Shown: positions 40,918 through 49,694, counted from the stretch's first letter. The stretch: 50,691 nt of DNA from Chlamydiota bacterium (GCA_027451825.1 DAIDHZ010000015.1:1-50691), one strand, 5' to 3'. Translations and numbers: made by a program. Notes: generated from the letters alone by a model not told the origin.

Positions 40918-43029
40918 ATGAAACAAGATCGCATATTGCAGAGCTGGCGAGATTGGCTCTCTTCGGATTCTCGGGGCTGGCGGGTTTTAGTCGGTTTTGT
41001 TTGTGTTATTTTCTTAGCCCTCTTTCTTCATTTTCGTTCTGTTCAGGTAGAAAGTCTTGAGCTGGATGCCCCTGCAGGTACATATGTAGTGGCTCGGGTT
41101 GATTTTGAATTTCCCGATGATGAGGCAACGATTGTCTTAAGACAGCAGGCCATGAAAGATATTGGTCATGTCTATCAAATCGAAGATAAACAAGTTCGAG
41201 ATGCCAGATATCATCTTGAGGATCTTTTAATTCATAGTAAGCAATGGAAACAGGAAGTCCCGAATGCAACTTTTGAAGAGATGTATAAAGTTGCAGACGA
41301 GGTAGAGACCTTGCTTTTGGAAGCCCGTTTTACAGATGCAAGAACGATTCAAAGAATTAAAAATATTTCTTTCTCTGACTTTTCTTATTACGAGTTTGTG
41401 CCGGATCATGGACTGGAATCTGTTGTTCTTCCTGTTGATTTCTGGAAAGGGGCCGTTCATGAAATTTTTAAAAGCGGCCTTTTCCATCGAGAGACCGTTT
41501 TATATGTTGTTCATGTGTTTCAACAACGACAATGGACGTTTGTAGAGGACTCTGCTTTAGAGCAGGCTTTAAAAGTTTTAGTTGCTAAATCCGTTCCTCA
41601 AAAATTTACAGAGGTCAGCTCCGGAACTCAAGTGATCAATGCCAAAGAAATTGTCACATCTCGTCATCTTGCCATGATGCAAGCCATGAAATCCAAAATG
41701 ATTGAAAAACAGGGATTGAAAGAGCCGTTAACGATTGTGTCGAGCTTGATTTTGTCTTTAATTTTTGTGACGATTAGTACTCTTTATTTCCGGATTGGAC
41801 AGGCAAGCTTTATCCGTTCTTTAAGACAAATTTCTTTATTTGTTTGCATCGTGATATTGACCCTTCTTTTTGCAAAGTTGATTGAGTATGTGCTTCTTAA
41901 AAATGCGGCCGGCTGGATGGGGTCGGTTCGATATCCTTTGATTGTTCCCTTTGCTACGATTTTAGTTTGTATTCTGTTATCTCCAAAGACGGCTCTTTTT
42001 GCAGCCACTTTTTTATCCATTATTTTATCTGTGAGTTTAGCGGTTGATCATAGTCGTTTTTTGATTTTGAACCTTGTCTCTTCCATTGTCATTATCATCG
42101 GCAGTCAAGGAATTCGAAGACGTAAAGAAGTTTTTACAGTGGCTTTGAAGTCATGGCTCAGCGTTTTGCCTGTTTTATATGCTTTTGTATTAGGGGAGAA
42201 TCGTTTTTGGAGCTCTCAATTTGCAATGGATGTCGGCTCTTCGTTTGTCTTTTTAATCATGACGGCGATTTTAGTGGTTGGATTGCTTCCTGCTTTGGAG
42301 ACGGCATTTGGTGTGTTGACTGACATGAGTCTGATGGAATACATGGATCCAAGCAGCGATCTTTTAAAAGAGTTTTCAAGCTTAGTTCCGGGGACATATC
42401 ACCATTCCTTGATTTTGGGAAATTTGGCGGAAAGCTGCGCTGCAGCCATTCAAGCAAATGGTCTTTTTTGTAGAGCCGCAACTTTGTATCACGACATCGG
42501 GAAAATGAATAATCCCCAGTTTTATACAGAAAATCAGCAGAATCTCGTCAACATGCATCAGCTATTTACGCCAAAAGAGTCGGCTCAAGTGATTATTTCT
42601 CATGTGACGGATGGGGTAACTTTGGCGAGAAAGCATCATTTGCCGGAGCCTTTTATAGATATTATTAAAGAGCATCATGGGACAACGCTGGTTTATTACT
42701 TTTATCATAAAGAGCTGGAGTTGAAAGGCGGCCGAAAAGAGGAAGTGAATGAAAACGAATTCCGTTATCCCGGGCCTAAGCCAAAATCGAAAGAATCTGC
42801 CATTATCATGATCTGCGACAGCGTTGAAGCTGCATCTCGTTCGATTGATCAATTTTCAGAAGCAAGCATTACAGAAGTTGTGAATCGAATCATTACAGAA
42901 AAAGAAGAAGATGGGCAATTGGATGAATGCTCATTAACCTTTGAGGAATTAAGTCGTATTAGAAACACACTCATTAAAACTCTTTTAATCACTCATCATG
43001 TCCGAGTGAAGTACCCTAAAAGGATTTAA
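40918..43029 (+). CDS. 7TM-HD family c-di-AMP phosphodiesterase (PgpH/YqfF-like)
   Basis: 703 residues. An N-terminal membrane segment near 24-40, an extracytoplasmic 7TMR-HDED domain (about 45-270), seven membrane segments (about 275-470), and a cytoplasmic HD domain with PGTYHHSLILGNLAESCAAA near 490-510, LYHDIGKMNNP (His-Asp) near 524-534 and IIKEHHGTTLVYYFY near 580. Listeria PgpH of this family hydrolyses c-di-AMP, and Chlamydia is known to make c-di-AMP, so that substrate is the best guess. It has its own strand after dnaX (divergent, 99-base gap). One base separates it from the SDR gene. Confidence 0.88.
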   Translation: MKQDRILQSWRDWLSSDSRGWRVLVGFVCVIFLALFLHFRSVQVESLELDAPAGTYVVARVDFEFPDDEATIVLRQQAMKDIGHVYQIEDKQVRDARYHLEDLLIHSKQWKQEVPNATFEEMYKVADEVETLLLEARFTDARTIQRIKNISFSDFSYYEFVPDHGLESVVLPVDFWKGAVHEIFKSGLFHRETVLYVVHVFQQRQWTFVEDSALEQALKVLVAKSVPQKFTEVSSGTQVINAKEIVTSRHLAMMQAMKSKMIEKQGLKEPLTIVSSLILSLIFVTISTLYFRIGQASFIRSLRQISLFVCIVILTLLFAKLIEYVLLKNAAGWMGSVRYPLIVPFATILVCILLSPKTALFAATFLSIILSVSLAVDHSRFLILNLVSSIVIIIGSQGIRRRKEVFTVALKSWLSVLPVLYAFVLGENRFWSSQFAMDVGSSFVFLIMTAILVVGLLPALETAFGVLTDMSLMEYMDPSSDLLKEFSSLVPGTYHHSLILGNLAESCAAAIQANGLFCRAATLYHDIGKMNNPQFYTENQQNLVNMHQLFTPKESAQVIISHVTDGVTLARKHHLPEPFIDIIKEHHGTTLVYYFYHKELELKGGRKEEVNENEFRYPGPKPKSKESAIIMICDSVEAASRSIDQFSEASITEVVNRIITEKEEDGQLDECSLTFEELSRIRNTLIKTLLITHHVRVKYPKRI

Positions 43030-43030
43030 T

Positions 43031-43780
43031 ATGCAAAAAAGACTGCACAATAAAATTGCACTTATTACCGGTGGTTCACGAGGTATAGGTGCAGCTATCG
43101 CTAGACGACTTGCTCAAGAAGGATGCCATATAGCGATTAGTTTTGTAGCATCTAAGGATAAAGCCCTTTCTTTAGTGAAAGAACTTGAAAAAGAGGGTGT
43201 TCAAGCAATCGCATTACAAGCGGATCAAGCCGATCCTTTACAAGTCAAAAGTCTTGTTGAAAAAGTGGGTAAACACTTTGGAAGAATTGATATTCTTGTG
43301 AATAATGCAGGGATTTTCGAAGGAGGATCTATCGATGATCCTAATCTTGATGTCCTGGGAATATCGAGACTTCTAGCCGTGAATGTAGGCGGTGTTTTCG
43401 CAGCAACTCATGCAGCTGTGTTTTTTATGAAAGAAGGTGGGCGTATTATCACTATAGGATCCATTAATGGAGAGCGTATCACAGCTTCCGGAGGGGCAGA
43501 TTATGCAGCTACGAAAGCTGCTCTTGTTGGTTATACACATGGTTGGGCGAGAGACCTTGGTCCTAAAAATATCACAGTCAATCTTGTGCAACCAGGGCCT
43601 ATTGATACAGACATGAATCCAGACAACACAGATTTTGCAGAAATGGTGAAAAAAAATGTTGCTTTGGGTCGTTATGGTAAGCCTGAAGAAATTGCCTCTG
43701 CAGTTGCTTTTCTTGCAAGTGGAGAAGCTTCTTATATCACTGGAGCTACACTGACTGTGGATGGCGGTTTTTTAGCCTGA
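43031..43780 (+). CDS. short-chain dehydrogenase/reductase, FabG-like
   Basis: 249 residues of the classical SDR type. The cofactor site TGGSRGIGAAIARRLAQEG begins near residue 14, then NNAGIFEGG near 90, the catalytic Ser in GSINGERITASG near 140 and YAATKAALVGYTHGWARDL (Tyr-x3-Lys) near 153, ending in ITGATLTVDGGFLA. It could be a 3-oxoacyl-ACP reductase, but the real fabG normally sits in a fabD-fabG-acpP cluster, so this is more likely a paralogue with another substrate. Its base use seems a little different from the HD gene in front, perhaps from gene transfer. Confidence 0.88.
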   Translation: MQKRLHNKIALITGGSRGIGAAIARRLAQEGCHIAISFVASKDKALSLVKELEKEGVQAIALQADQADPLQVKSLVEKVGKHFGRIDILVNNAGIFEGGSIDDPNLDVLGISRLLAVNVGGVFAATHAAVFFMKEGGRIITIGSINGERITASGGADYAATKAALVGYTHGWARDLGPKNITVNLVQPGPIDTDMNPDNTDFAEMVKKNVALGRYGKPEEIASAVAFLASGEASYITGATLTVDGGFLA

Positions 43781-43796
43781 TTTTTGCTCTCTAAGA

Positions 43797-45497
43797 TCAT
43801 GTTAATAACGTCTTATGAAAAGCATCGACGAGGAAATGGAGCCTTTGATCAGCTTTGAGTATTTGATCGTCTAAATTTTCAGATGCTTTTTCTACAATCC
43901 CTGCGTAAATTTTGACTTTGGGTTCAGTTCCTGAAGGACGGATCACAAGTTTGGTTTCATCTTTTAACCAAAGACGAATGACATCGGAAGGAGGGAGTCC
44001 ATCTTTGCCTTTTAGATAATCTTCAATGCGATCGATTTTTTGACCTTGAATATGAGAGGGTGGATTTTTACGTAGGCGTTCCATGAGTTTTTGCATTTTC
44101 TCCATCCCTTCCAAACTATCGCTGAAATTGAGTTGAACGAGAGATTCTCGATGAACGCCATGGAGACGATACAAATCATAAAGACGATCAAGAAGAGTTT
44201 TATTTTCTTGTTTGGCAATGGCTGCAGCTTCTAGAAGAAGACATGCTGAAGAGATGGCATCTTTATCGCGCACTAAACTTCCAAAGAGATAGCCACAAGA
44301 TTCTTCAGCTCCAAAAATGTAGTTGTGAGATGAGGATGGACCTTCCCATTCTCTGATTTTTTCTCCAATGTATTTGAATCCCGTTAAGACATCGATGCAA
44401 ATGCCGCCATAATTTTCTGCGATTTTTTTAAATAATTCGGTTGTCACAATGGTTTTGACAAATGTGGCATGAAGGGGAAGCCCTCCTTTTTTTTGATAAG
44501 AAGAGCAGATGTAGTCTAAAAGAAGACATCCTACTTGGTTTCCGCTTAAGACTTGGTTTTTAGCAATGACCACTCCGATTCGATCGGCATCCGGATCTGT
44601 AGCAATGAAAAGATCGCTTTTTGTTTGCATCATTTGCTCAGTTCCCATTTGAAGAGCTTTCAAATCTTCTGGATTGGGAGATGGAGCGGATGAGAAATTT
44701 CCGTCCATGGTGCTTTGTTTTTCAACGAAAGAGACTTGCGAAAATCCCCAAGCTTTGAGTGCTTTGGGGAGCACTTTCATGCCGGTTCCATGAAGAGGAC
44801 TGTAAACAATTTTGAGATGACTTTTGTTGACATTTGGATAAAATTGCAAAGATTGAATTTTACGAAGGTAGGCATCGCTCAATTCATCTCCAATCCAGTG
44901 AATCAATGGTGAATGAAGATGTGCAAGATGAACAGTGTCTTGAACGTCGTTTACTTTCTTAATAATTCCGGTGTCGTGTGGGTCTACGACCTGAGCGCCG
45001 TCATCCCAGTACACTTTATAGCCGTTGTATTTGGGAGGGTTGTGCGAAGCAGTGATCATGATGCCGGCTTGGCAATTGAAAAAGCGAACCCCAAAAGAAA
45101 CAAGAGGAGTGGGACAGATTTCTTTGGAGAGGTAAACGGTGATTTCATTGCCGGCGAGAACTCTTGCTGCTTCTTCTGCAAATTCTCTCGAATGATGGCG
45201 GACGTCATATCCGATAAAGACAGAGGGGGCTTGAGAGAATTGAGTTTTTAGATAATTGGCAAGACCTTGAGTGGCTCTTCTTACGGTGTAGATATTCATT
45301 CGATTAGTGCCGACTCCCATAATGCCGCGCATCCCGCCGGTACCAAAGGAAAGCGTTTTAAAAAATGCGTCAGAGAGACTTTTAGGATCTTTTGTTAAAA
45401 GATGTCGAATTTCATTTTTTGATTTTTCATCATAAGGACCATTCAGCCATTCATTGATTCTCTGCATGGTTTTAGGGTCAAGTTCTGAAGAAGACAC
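43797..45497 (-). CDS. phosphoglucomutase/phosphomannomutase family protein
   Basis: 566 residues, the length of the PgcA/PGM2-like alpha-D-phosphohexomutases. GTGGMRGIMGVGTNRMN near 51-67, the phosphoserine loop ITASHNPPKYNGYKVYW near 139, the metal loop IATDPDADRIGVV near 298, the sugar loop GAEESCGYLFG near 397 and the phosphate-binding RPSGTEPKVKIY near 520 are all intact. It interconverts glucose-1- and glucose-6-phosphate (or the mannose forms), linking glycogen and sugar-nucleotide metabolism, including the dTDP-glucose step of RmlA. Converges with the SDR gene. Confidence 0.93.
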   Translation of the reverse strand: MSSSELDPKTMQRINEWLNGPYDEKSKNEIRHLLTKDPKSLSDAFFKTLSFGTGGMRGIMGVGTNRMNIYTVRRATQGLANYLKTQFSQAPSVFIGYDVRHHSREFAEEAARVLAGNEITVYLSKEICPTPLVSFGVRFFNCQAGIMITASHNPPKYNGYKVYWDDGAQVVDPHDTGIIKKVNDVQDTVHLAHLHSPLIHWIGDELSDAYLRKIQSLQFYPNVNKSHLKIVYSPLHGTGMKVLPKALKAWGFSQVSFVEKQSTMDGNFSSAPSPNPEDLKALQMGTEQMMQTKSDLFIATDPDADRIGVVIAKNQVLSGNQVGCLLLDYICSSYQKKGGLPLHATFVKTIVTTELFKKIAENYGGICIDVLTGFKYIGEKIREWEGPSSSHNYIFGAEESCGYLFGSLVRDKDAISSACLLLEAAAIAKQENKTLLDRLYDLYRLHGVHRESLVQLNFSDSLEGMEKMQKLMERLRKNPPSHIQGQKIDRIEDYLKGKDGLPPSDVIRLWLKDETKLVIRPSGTEPKVKIYAGIVEKASENLDDQILKADQRLHFLVDAFHKTLLT

Positions 45498-45567
45498 TTA
45501 AGGCAGCCTTTGGTTTTCAATTTTCGAATATACTGAATGGCTCTTAAAAAAATCGATTTATTTTTTG

Positions 45568-45597
45568 TTGAACGGAATAAGAAGAGTTTGGTATCGT
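45568..45597 (+). promoter_or_regulatory. possible sigma70-type promoter for tRNA-Thr/Tyr
   Basis: TTGAAC (45568) and TATCGT (45592) with 18 bases between, ending 16 bases before the tRNA-Thr gene. By-eye match only. Confidence 0.4.
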
Positions 45598-45612
45598 ATC
45601 TCACTTTGTAGC

Positions 45613-45685
45613 GCTGGTGTAGCTCAATTGGTAGAGCGCCCGACTTGTAATCGGATGGTTGAGGGTTCAATTCCTTTCGCCAGCA
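45613..45685 (+). tRNA. tRNA-Thr (TGT)
   Basis: 73-base cloverleaf. Acceptor GCTGGTG pairs with CGCCAGC, D-arm AGCTCAATTGGTAGAGC, anticodon stem CCGA/TCGG with loop containing TTGTAA, anticodon TGT (Thr), T-arm AGGGTTCAATTCCTT. Discriminator A. CCA not encoded. In Chlamydia and many other bacteria a tRNA-Thr lies near tuf, but no tuf follows here. Confidence 0.93.
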
Positions 45686-45710
45686 AATCTTTTGTTTAAT
45701 CCTTATTTTC

Positions 45711-45792
45711 GGGGGTGTCGCATAGCGGCAATTGCAGGGGACTGTAAATCCCCCCTCTTCGGAGTTCGGCGGTTCGAGTCCGCCCGCCCCCA
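45711..45792 (+). tRNA. tRNA-Tyr (GTA)
   Basis: 82 bases with the long variable arm expected of tRNA-Tyr. Acceptor GGGGGTG pairs with CGCCCCC, anticodon stem GGGGA/TCCCC with loop CTGTAAA (GTA, Tyr), variable arm around CCTCTTCGGAG, T-arm GGCGGTTCGAGTCCGCC. Discriminator A at 45792. CCA not encoded. It lies 25 bases after tRNA-Thr. Confidence 0.95.
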
Positions 45793-45978
45793 ATTCTCAT
45801 AGACAAAATAGCTCCCAAAATCTCTTCAAAAATGCGTAAAAAATTTCACCTCAATTACGCAAATTTTACGCACTAGACTGGATGAAAGCAGCGTAAATCT
45901 GTTTCATTACGGGTGTGGGATAGCATTGGGTTAGTTGGGTCATGGCTCAGTGGTTGAATGAAATCGGTCTTGATGGTT
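45793..45978. other. tRNA-adjacent spacer with TACGC motifs
   Basis: 186 bases after tRNA-Tyr with no gene. GCGTAAA/TTTACGC words occur several times (near 45833, 45861, 45871, 45890). This is the sort of place where integrated elements leave debris, but no integrase or clear att repeat of the tRNA 3' end is found. Confidence 0.4.
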
Positions 45979-47205
45979 TTAAGATGACAGTGAGTTGATT
46001 TCTTCAGTAGTTTTTTCAAAAAATTGAGTGGCATAAGGGTGAATATCTAGCATGGACCAGTTGAAAAATACCGTTTCTTTTTGATCTCGTTCCAAAAACT
46101 CCTGTGGGGCTATTTCAATGTTTTTTTCTTTTAGCCATTGAGCAAATGGAATGCAAAAAAGTCTTGCCACAACAGAAAAAGCATTTAAATTATTCGAATT
46201 ACAATAGAAGCTTGGTGAGATACCTGCATTATCCAGAGGCTCATAAAAATTGCCTTGATAAAGGATCTCTTTTCCATGTTTTGCAATGAGTTTGTCCAAT
46301 AGAGTAAAATCTTTTTCTTCAATTGCTTTAAGAAGATCTTTCGAGTACGAGGTGGCGTTTTGGATGGTAGAAAGGTGGTTGAAAGTTTTGCGATAGCTTG
46401 TAACTGTCCTCGTTTCTCCTAATAAGTGAGCTATTTCTACGTGGCCCTCTATTAAAGCGACTTCACCTGGAGAATAATCAAAAAGGTGTGCAAATTCTTT
46501 GCTCAAGCAATATGCATGAGGGAATCTCCGAAGAAGCATCTCAACAATTTTTCTTTCGCCTAAAACAGCTGCGCTATGAAATGGGGTCCAAGGATTTTCA
46601 TTATAATATCCCACGTATAATGCCGATTCTCGGCGAGGGTCAGTCTCAACAATGGAAATTCCTTCGGCAGCGGAAATTAGGTCACATAGAGCCAAGTTTC
46701 TTTTTTTTATTAAGATATCCAGTATGTTCCCTATGCAAGAAACGGTCTTGCCACTAAACTTTGTTTGCGATCCTAAAGGACCTGTGAGATGACAAAGTCC
46801 CAGGAAGAAGAAGATCATTTTTTCTTGTTCTCCTAGTGCGGCATAATGCAAAGGGTGGCATCCCAAAATATCCACTGATTTTCGTCCGTCTAATTTTGCT
46901 CCGAGGGTTGTCAAAGTTTTGGCAACTTCCAGATGGCCAAAGTAAGCAGCGATGTGAAGAGGGGTTTTCCCACTAAAGGGTTCATCAATGTTTGGTGATA
47001 TTTTTCCAGAAATCAGAAATTTGCAGATTTCAGGTTGGTTATGCCAGACAGCTAAGTGTAATGGAGATAACTCGAATTGTCCTAGAGAGTCTCTATAGGA
47101 GAGATCGCCTTTTTCGATCATTGTTTGAATGAGAGAAAGATCTCCTTTGGTAATGAGCGAGTTCCATACTGTGAAATTTTCCAGAGAAGAACTCGAGCTT
47201 TTCAT
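45979..47205 (-). CDS. ankyrin-repeat protein
   Basis: 408 residues, no signal peptide. Four or five ankyrin repeats: LSPLHLAVWHNQPEICKFLI near 46, KTPLHIAAYFGHLEVAKTLT near 80, GCHPLHYAALGEQEKMIFFF near 113, WTPFHSAAVLGERKIVEMLL near 208, and a weaker GEVALIEGHVEIAHLLGE near 246. The C-terminal third has no recognised domain. Ankyrin proteins of amoeba-associated bacteria are often secreted effectors acting on host proteins; no enzymatic effector domain is visible here. It directly follows a tRNA pair, a common site for acquired genes. Confidence 0.85.
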   Translation of the reverse strand: MKSSSSSLENFTVWNSLITKGDLSLIQTMIEKGDLSYRDSLGQFELSPLHLAVWHNQPEICKFLISGKISPNIDEPFSGKTPLHIAAYFGHLEVAKTLTTLGAKLDGRKSVDILGCHPLHYAALGEQEKMIFFFLGLCHLTGPLGSQTKFSGKTVSCIGNILDILIKKRNLALCDLISAAEGISIVETDPRRESALYVGYYNENPWTPFHSAAVLGERKIVEMLLRRFPHAYCLSKEFAHLFDYSPGEVALIEGHVEIAHLLGETRTVTSYRKTFNHLSTIQNATSYSKDLLKAIEEKDFTLLDKLIAKHGKEILYQGNFYEPLDNAGISPSFYCNSNNLNAFSVVARLFCIPFAQWLKEKNIEIAPQEFLERDQKETVFFNWSMLDIHPYATQFFEKTTEEINSLSS

Positions 47206-47444
47206 GTTTTAGCATCCTATCTTTTTAGTCTGGAGAATGGCCTCATGCGATAACAGCGATGCTCCGATTATTTGTTCTATAACAAATGAATCATTTAAAA
47301 AATAAGCGCAAAGATAAAAAATGATTGATTGTTTTATGATCGTTTTTTTGATCTGTTGACTTTATTTCTATCTCAAGGCGGGATGAGGAAGGTGAGTTAA
47401 TAGACTTGAATGATTGAATGACTTGAAAAAATGAAGGACTTAAA

Positions 47445-47726
47445 ATGAACAAAGAGCCAAATGTACTTGAGAGTGCTTTTGATTGCCTTTCTTCCATTCC
47501 TTATTTGCGACAGCTTGTTAAGGGAATGTGGGTGTTTTCTACAGCATTTTTGGGATATGCTATTTTGATAGAAGGTATTGCTCTTTTTGAGGGTAAAGTA
47601 GATTTTCGATCCCAGTGGGTTGTGAATTTAATCATGTGGACTGGGATTAATCCATTTTTTGCATATATTTTCCATCTTTGGAAAAAGAGGGAGACTGAGC
47701 TTCGAACAAAAGGGAAGAATTATTAA
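47445..47726 (+). CDS. small membrane protein (hypothetical)
   Basis: 93 residues. GAAGGA lies about 8 bases before the ATG. Two hydrophobic segments: MWVFSTAFLGYAILIEGIAL near 28-47 and WVVNLIMWTGINPFFAYIF near 58-77, ending in a charged tail (WKKRETELRTKGK). No family is recognised. The flanking gene-free stretch 47206-47444 is AT-rich and shows nothing else. Confidence 0.55.
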   Translation: MNKEPNVLESAFDCLSSIPYLRQLVKGMWVFSTAFLGYAILIEGIALFEGKVDFRSQWVVNLIMWTGINPFFAYIFHLWKKRETELRTKGKNY

Positions 47727-47862
47727 CGCATCTGTTAATTTTTTTTCGAAGATGTCAAGTTGGTTCTTATTGTGGTGATATGGGGTCGGCTTTTCCTTGC
47801 TGATTAGCAATAATTGACAATTTTTTATTTTTAAAGCACCCTACGAAAAATCTAAATATTTT

Positions 47863-48984
47863 ATGCAAAGCATGTGTATATACCGAAACAAGAATCGGGA
47901 GTTTGCCAAAGAGGCTCTTCAAAATTTGTATGTAGAACAAGCGAAGAGGCAAGGCGTGCGCGAACATCCGAATTTTGAGATAAAATCGACGCAGTCAAAA
48001 ACCAACTCATGTAACATAATTAAATTTCATTTCTTAATTTTGATATTTGTTTTTGTTTGTTTTGAGGAAACGTTTGCGAGCAACTGTAGTTCTGTTTTGA
48101 ACATTACAAAACCAAAATATCAGCAATGGTTTACAGGCCCTATCCTAACTCCTACTCCTATCACAATGCCAGTCGGCCATCCTGGATTAGAAGTTGCATG
48201 GCTCGTTGGAGAAACATATGGTCATTATAATTCTCACTGGAATATTGATCATATACCAAGCATTTGGTCTACAGGACCATATGTTGATTTTCAAGTGGGG
48301 TTTAATGAATTTTTAGGTGCTGAGTATATTGGAGCATTACTTACAAATTTTAGTCAGGGAGCGCATTATACTCATGTAATAGATTCTATTTTTCGATTGG
48401 GATTTCAGATATTAACTGATAAGAAAGATTCTTGGATTCCGGATTTTAGAATTCTTCTTCAAGAGACTGTTCCAACAGGGAAGTATCAAAAGCTTAATCC
48501 CAAAAAGCATGGTACCGATGTAACTGGACGAGGATCGTTTCAAACAGGAATTCATTTTGCTTTTCAAAAGCTTTTCCGTTCTACAAAAGGTCATAATTTT
48601 AGATTACGATGGACTTTTGGATATTTTGTTCCAGCTCCAGTGCATGTAAGTGGTATTAATTATTTAGGAGGAACTAAGGAAACCAAGGGAAAAGTTTATC
48701 CTGGACGATATTTTTCAGGATACATAAGTAGTGAATATGCCTTGTCTAGAACATGGGCCGTTTGCTTAGAGTCTAATTATCGAATAGGTCATAAAGGGAA
48801 ATTTTGCAGAAAAAAAGGTCCTAAAATTGCAGTTCCATCGTTTAGGCAAATAAGCATTGCTCCGGAGCTTCAGCATACTTTTACATCAAATTTAGGAATC
48901 TTAACAGGAGCTTGGCTGACTGTAACAGGCAGAAATTCAGTCGCCTTTAGAGATTTTTTTATATCTGTTTTATATGCATTTTGA
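47863..48984 (+). CDS. beta-barrel-like outer membrane protein with MITE-derived N-terminus
   Basis: 373 residues if read from the ATG at 47863. Residues 6-48 are the translation of a palindromic element (reverse orientation relative to the copy at 4231). Only then comes a signal-peptide-like stretch (IIKFHFLILIFVFVCFEETFA, about residues 53-73) followed by a barrel-like protein with VGHPGLEVAWLVGETYGHY, DFQVGFNEFLGAEYIGAL, FRLRWTFGYFVPAP and the ending FFISVLYAF. No ATG, GTG or TTG start is placed sensibly just before the signal stretch, so the element seems to have replaced the original start. The gene may be inactive or may use a rare start. Confidence 0.5.
   Translation: MQSMCIYRNKNREFAKEALQNLYVEQAKRQGVREHPNFEIKSTQSKTNSCNIIKFHFLILIFVFVCFEETFASNCSSVLNITKPKYQQWFTGPILTPTPITMPVGHPGLEVAWLVGETYGHYNSHWNIDHIPSIWSTGPYVDFQVGFNEFLGAEYIGALLTNFSQGAHYTHVIDSIFRLGFQILTDKKDSWIPDFRILLQETVPTGKYQKLNPKKHGTDVTGRGSFQTGIHFAFQKLFRSTKGHNFRLRWTFGYFVPAPVHVSGINYLGGTKETKGKVYPGRYFSGYISSEYALSRTWAVCLESNYRIGHKGKFCRKKGPKIAVPSFRQISIAPELQHTFTSNLGILTGAWLTVTGRNSVAFRDFFISVLYAF
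47879..48008. repeat. truncated palindromic element inside a 5' coding region
   Basis: Starts TATACCGAAACA, AGAATCGGGA, and then follows the reverse complement of the element at 4231 block by block (AGAGGCTCTTCAAAATTTG, AAGCGAAGAGGCAAGGCG, GCGAACATCCGAATTTTGAG, CGACGCAGTCAAAAAC). The right terminal repeat is missing; the signal-peptide region of the gene begins there. Confidence 0.75.
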
Positions 48985-49060
48985 AAGTAATTAATTATTA
49001 ATTAATTTTCATTTTTAATGCTACTTTTTTTGTTTGATATCTTAAAAAGAGATTAAATCA

Positions 49061-49088
49061 TTGACAATGATTTTGTTTCTGGTATCCT
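49061..49088 (+). promoter_or_regulatory. sigma70-type promoter of the GNAT-HD pair
   Basis: A perfect TTGACA at 49061 and TATCCT at 49083, 16 bases apart. The predicted start lies about 50 bases before the ATG at 49149. Confidence 0.55.
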
Positions 49089-49148
49089 ATGTCAAGACTT
49101 TTGTGAGTATGTTTATGCTAATGTCTGTCTTTATTTGGAATTTTGCCT

Positions 49149-49694
49149 ATGTCTACTAAATTGTTTTTTAAAACAAGCCAGGTTCAACCAAAAACATCAA
49201 AAAGATTTGTTGCTTCAGATGGCATTTCTTTTGTCCGGGTTAATGTTAAATCTTCTCATTTCAAAATTGTACAAAACACCTTTCAAAAATTAATAAGTCA
49301 TATATATGGTGATCAAAACACTGCTTTAGAAAAAATTAAAGAAGGAAAAGATAGAACTTGTGAACTCATGATGAACTATCATAATCCTTTAGGCATAATT
49401 GTTTATAAAAATTCTCTTCAAGATGAGTATGGTCTTTCGAATGCTTTAGAGCTTAAAACTCTTCTTCTTTTGAACTCTAATAAAAATTCTGGTCATGGTT
49501 ATGGTTCACGACTCTTTCAAAGAATCGACGTAGTCGCCAAAGAGTTAGGGGCTAGTGTAATTTACTGTACGGCTTCTTCGAAAGTAGAGGATTCTATAAA
49601 ATGTGCAGTAAAAAATGGATATAAAATTGTCAGGATTTTAGAAAGAAGCGCGGATCGAATTTTGTATTTATTGGTTAAGGAATTAAAAGATTAA
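49149..49694 (+). CDS. GNAT-type acetyltransferase (probable)
   Basis: 181 residues from the ATG at 49149. The acetyl-CoA-binding motif A is seen as ALELKTLLLLNSNKNSGHGYGSRLF near 97-121 (beta4, then Q/RxxGxG/A like GHGYGS), followed by AKELGASVIYCTASSK and an aromatic ending LYLLVKEL. The N-terminal part is not typical. The substrate is unknown. It lies 3 bases before the HD gene, so they are co-transcribed. AT-rich compared with the housekeeping genes. Confidence 0.7.
   Translation: MSTKLFFKTSQVQPKTSKRFVASDGISFVRVNVKSSHFKIVQNTFQKLISHIYGDQNTALEKIKEGKDRTCELMMNYHNPLGIIVYKNSLQDEYGLSNALELKTLLLLNSNKNSGHGYGSRLFQRIDVVAKELGASVIYCTASSKVEDSIKCAVKNGYKIVRILERSADRILYLLVKELKD

Noticed and set aside
43031..43780. 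Housekeeping fabG.
   Set aside because: Catalytic residues fit, but it lies apart from fabD/acpP and has the character of a generic SDR paralogue, so no gene symbol was given.
45443..45793. Minus-strand ORF of 116 codons over the tRNA-Thr/tRNA-Tyr genes.
   Set aside because: It is the antisense of two clear tRNA genes; its start is the complement of the tRNA-Tyr acceptor end.
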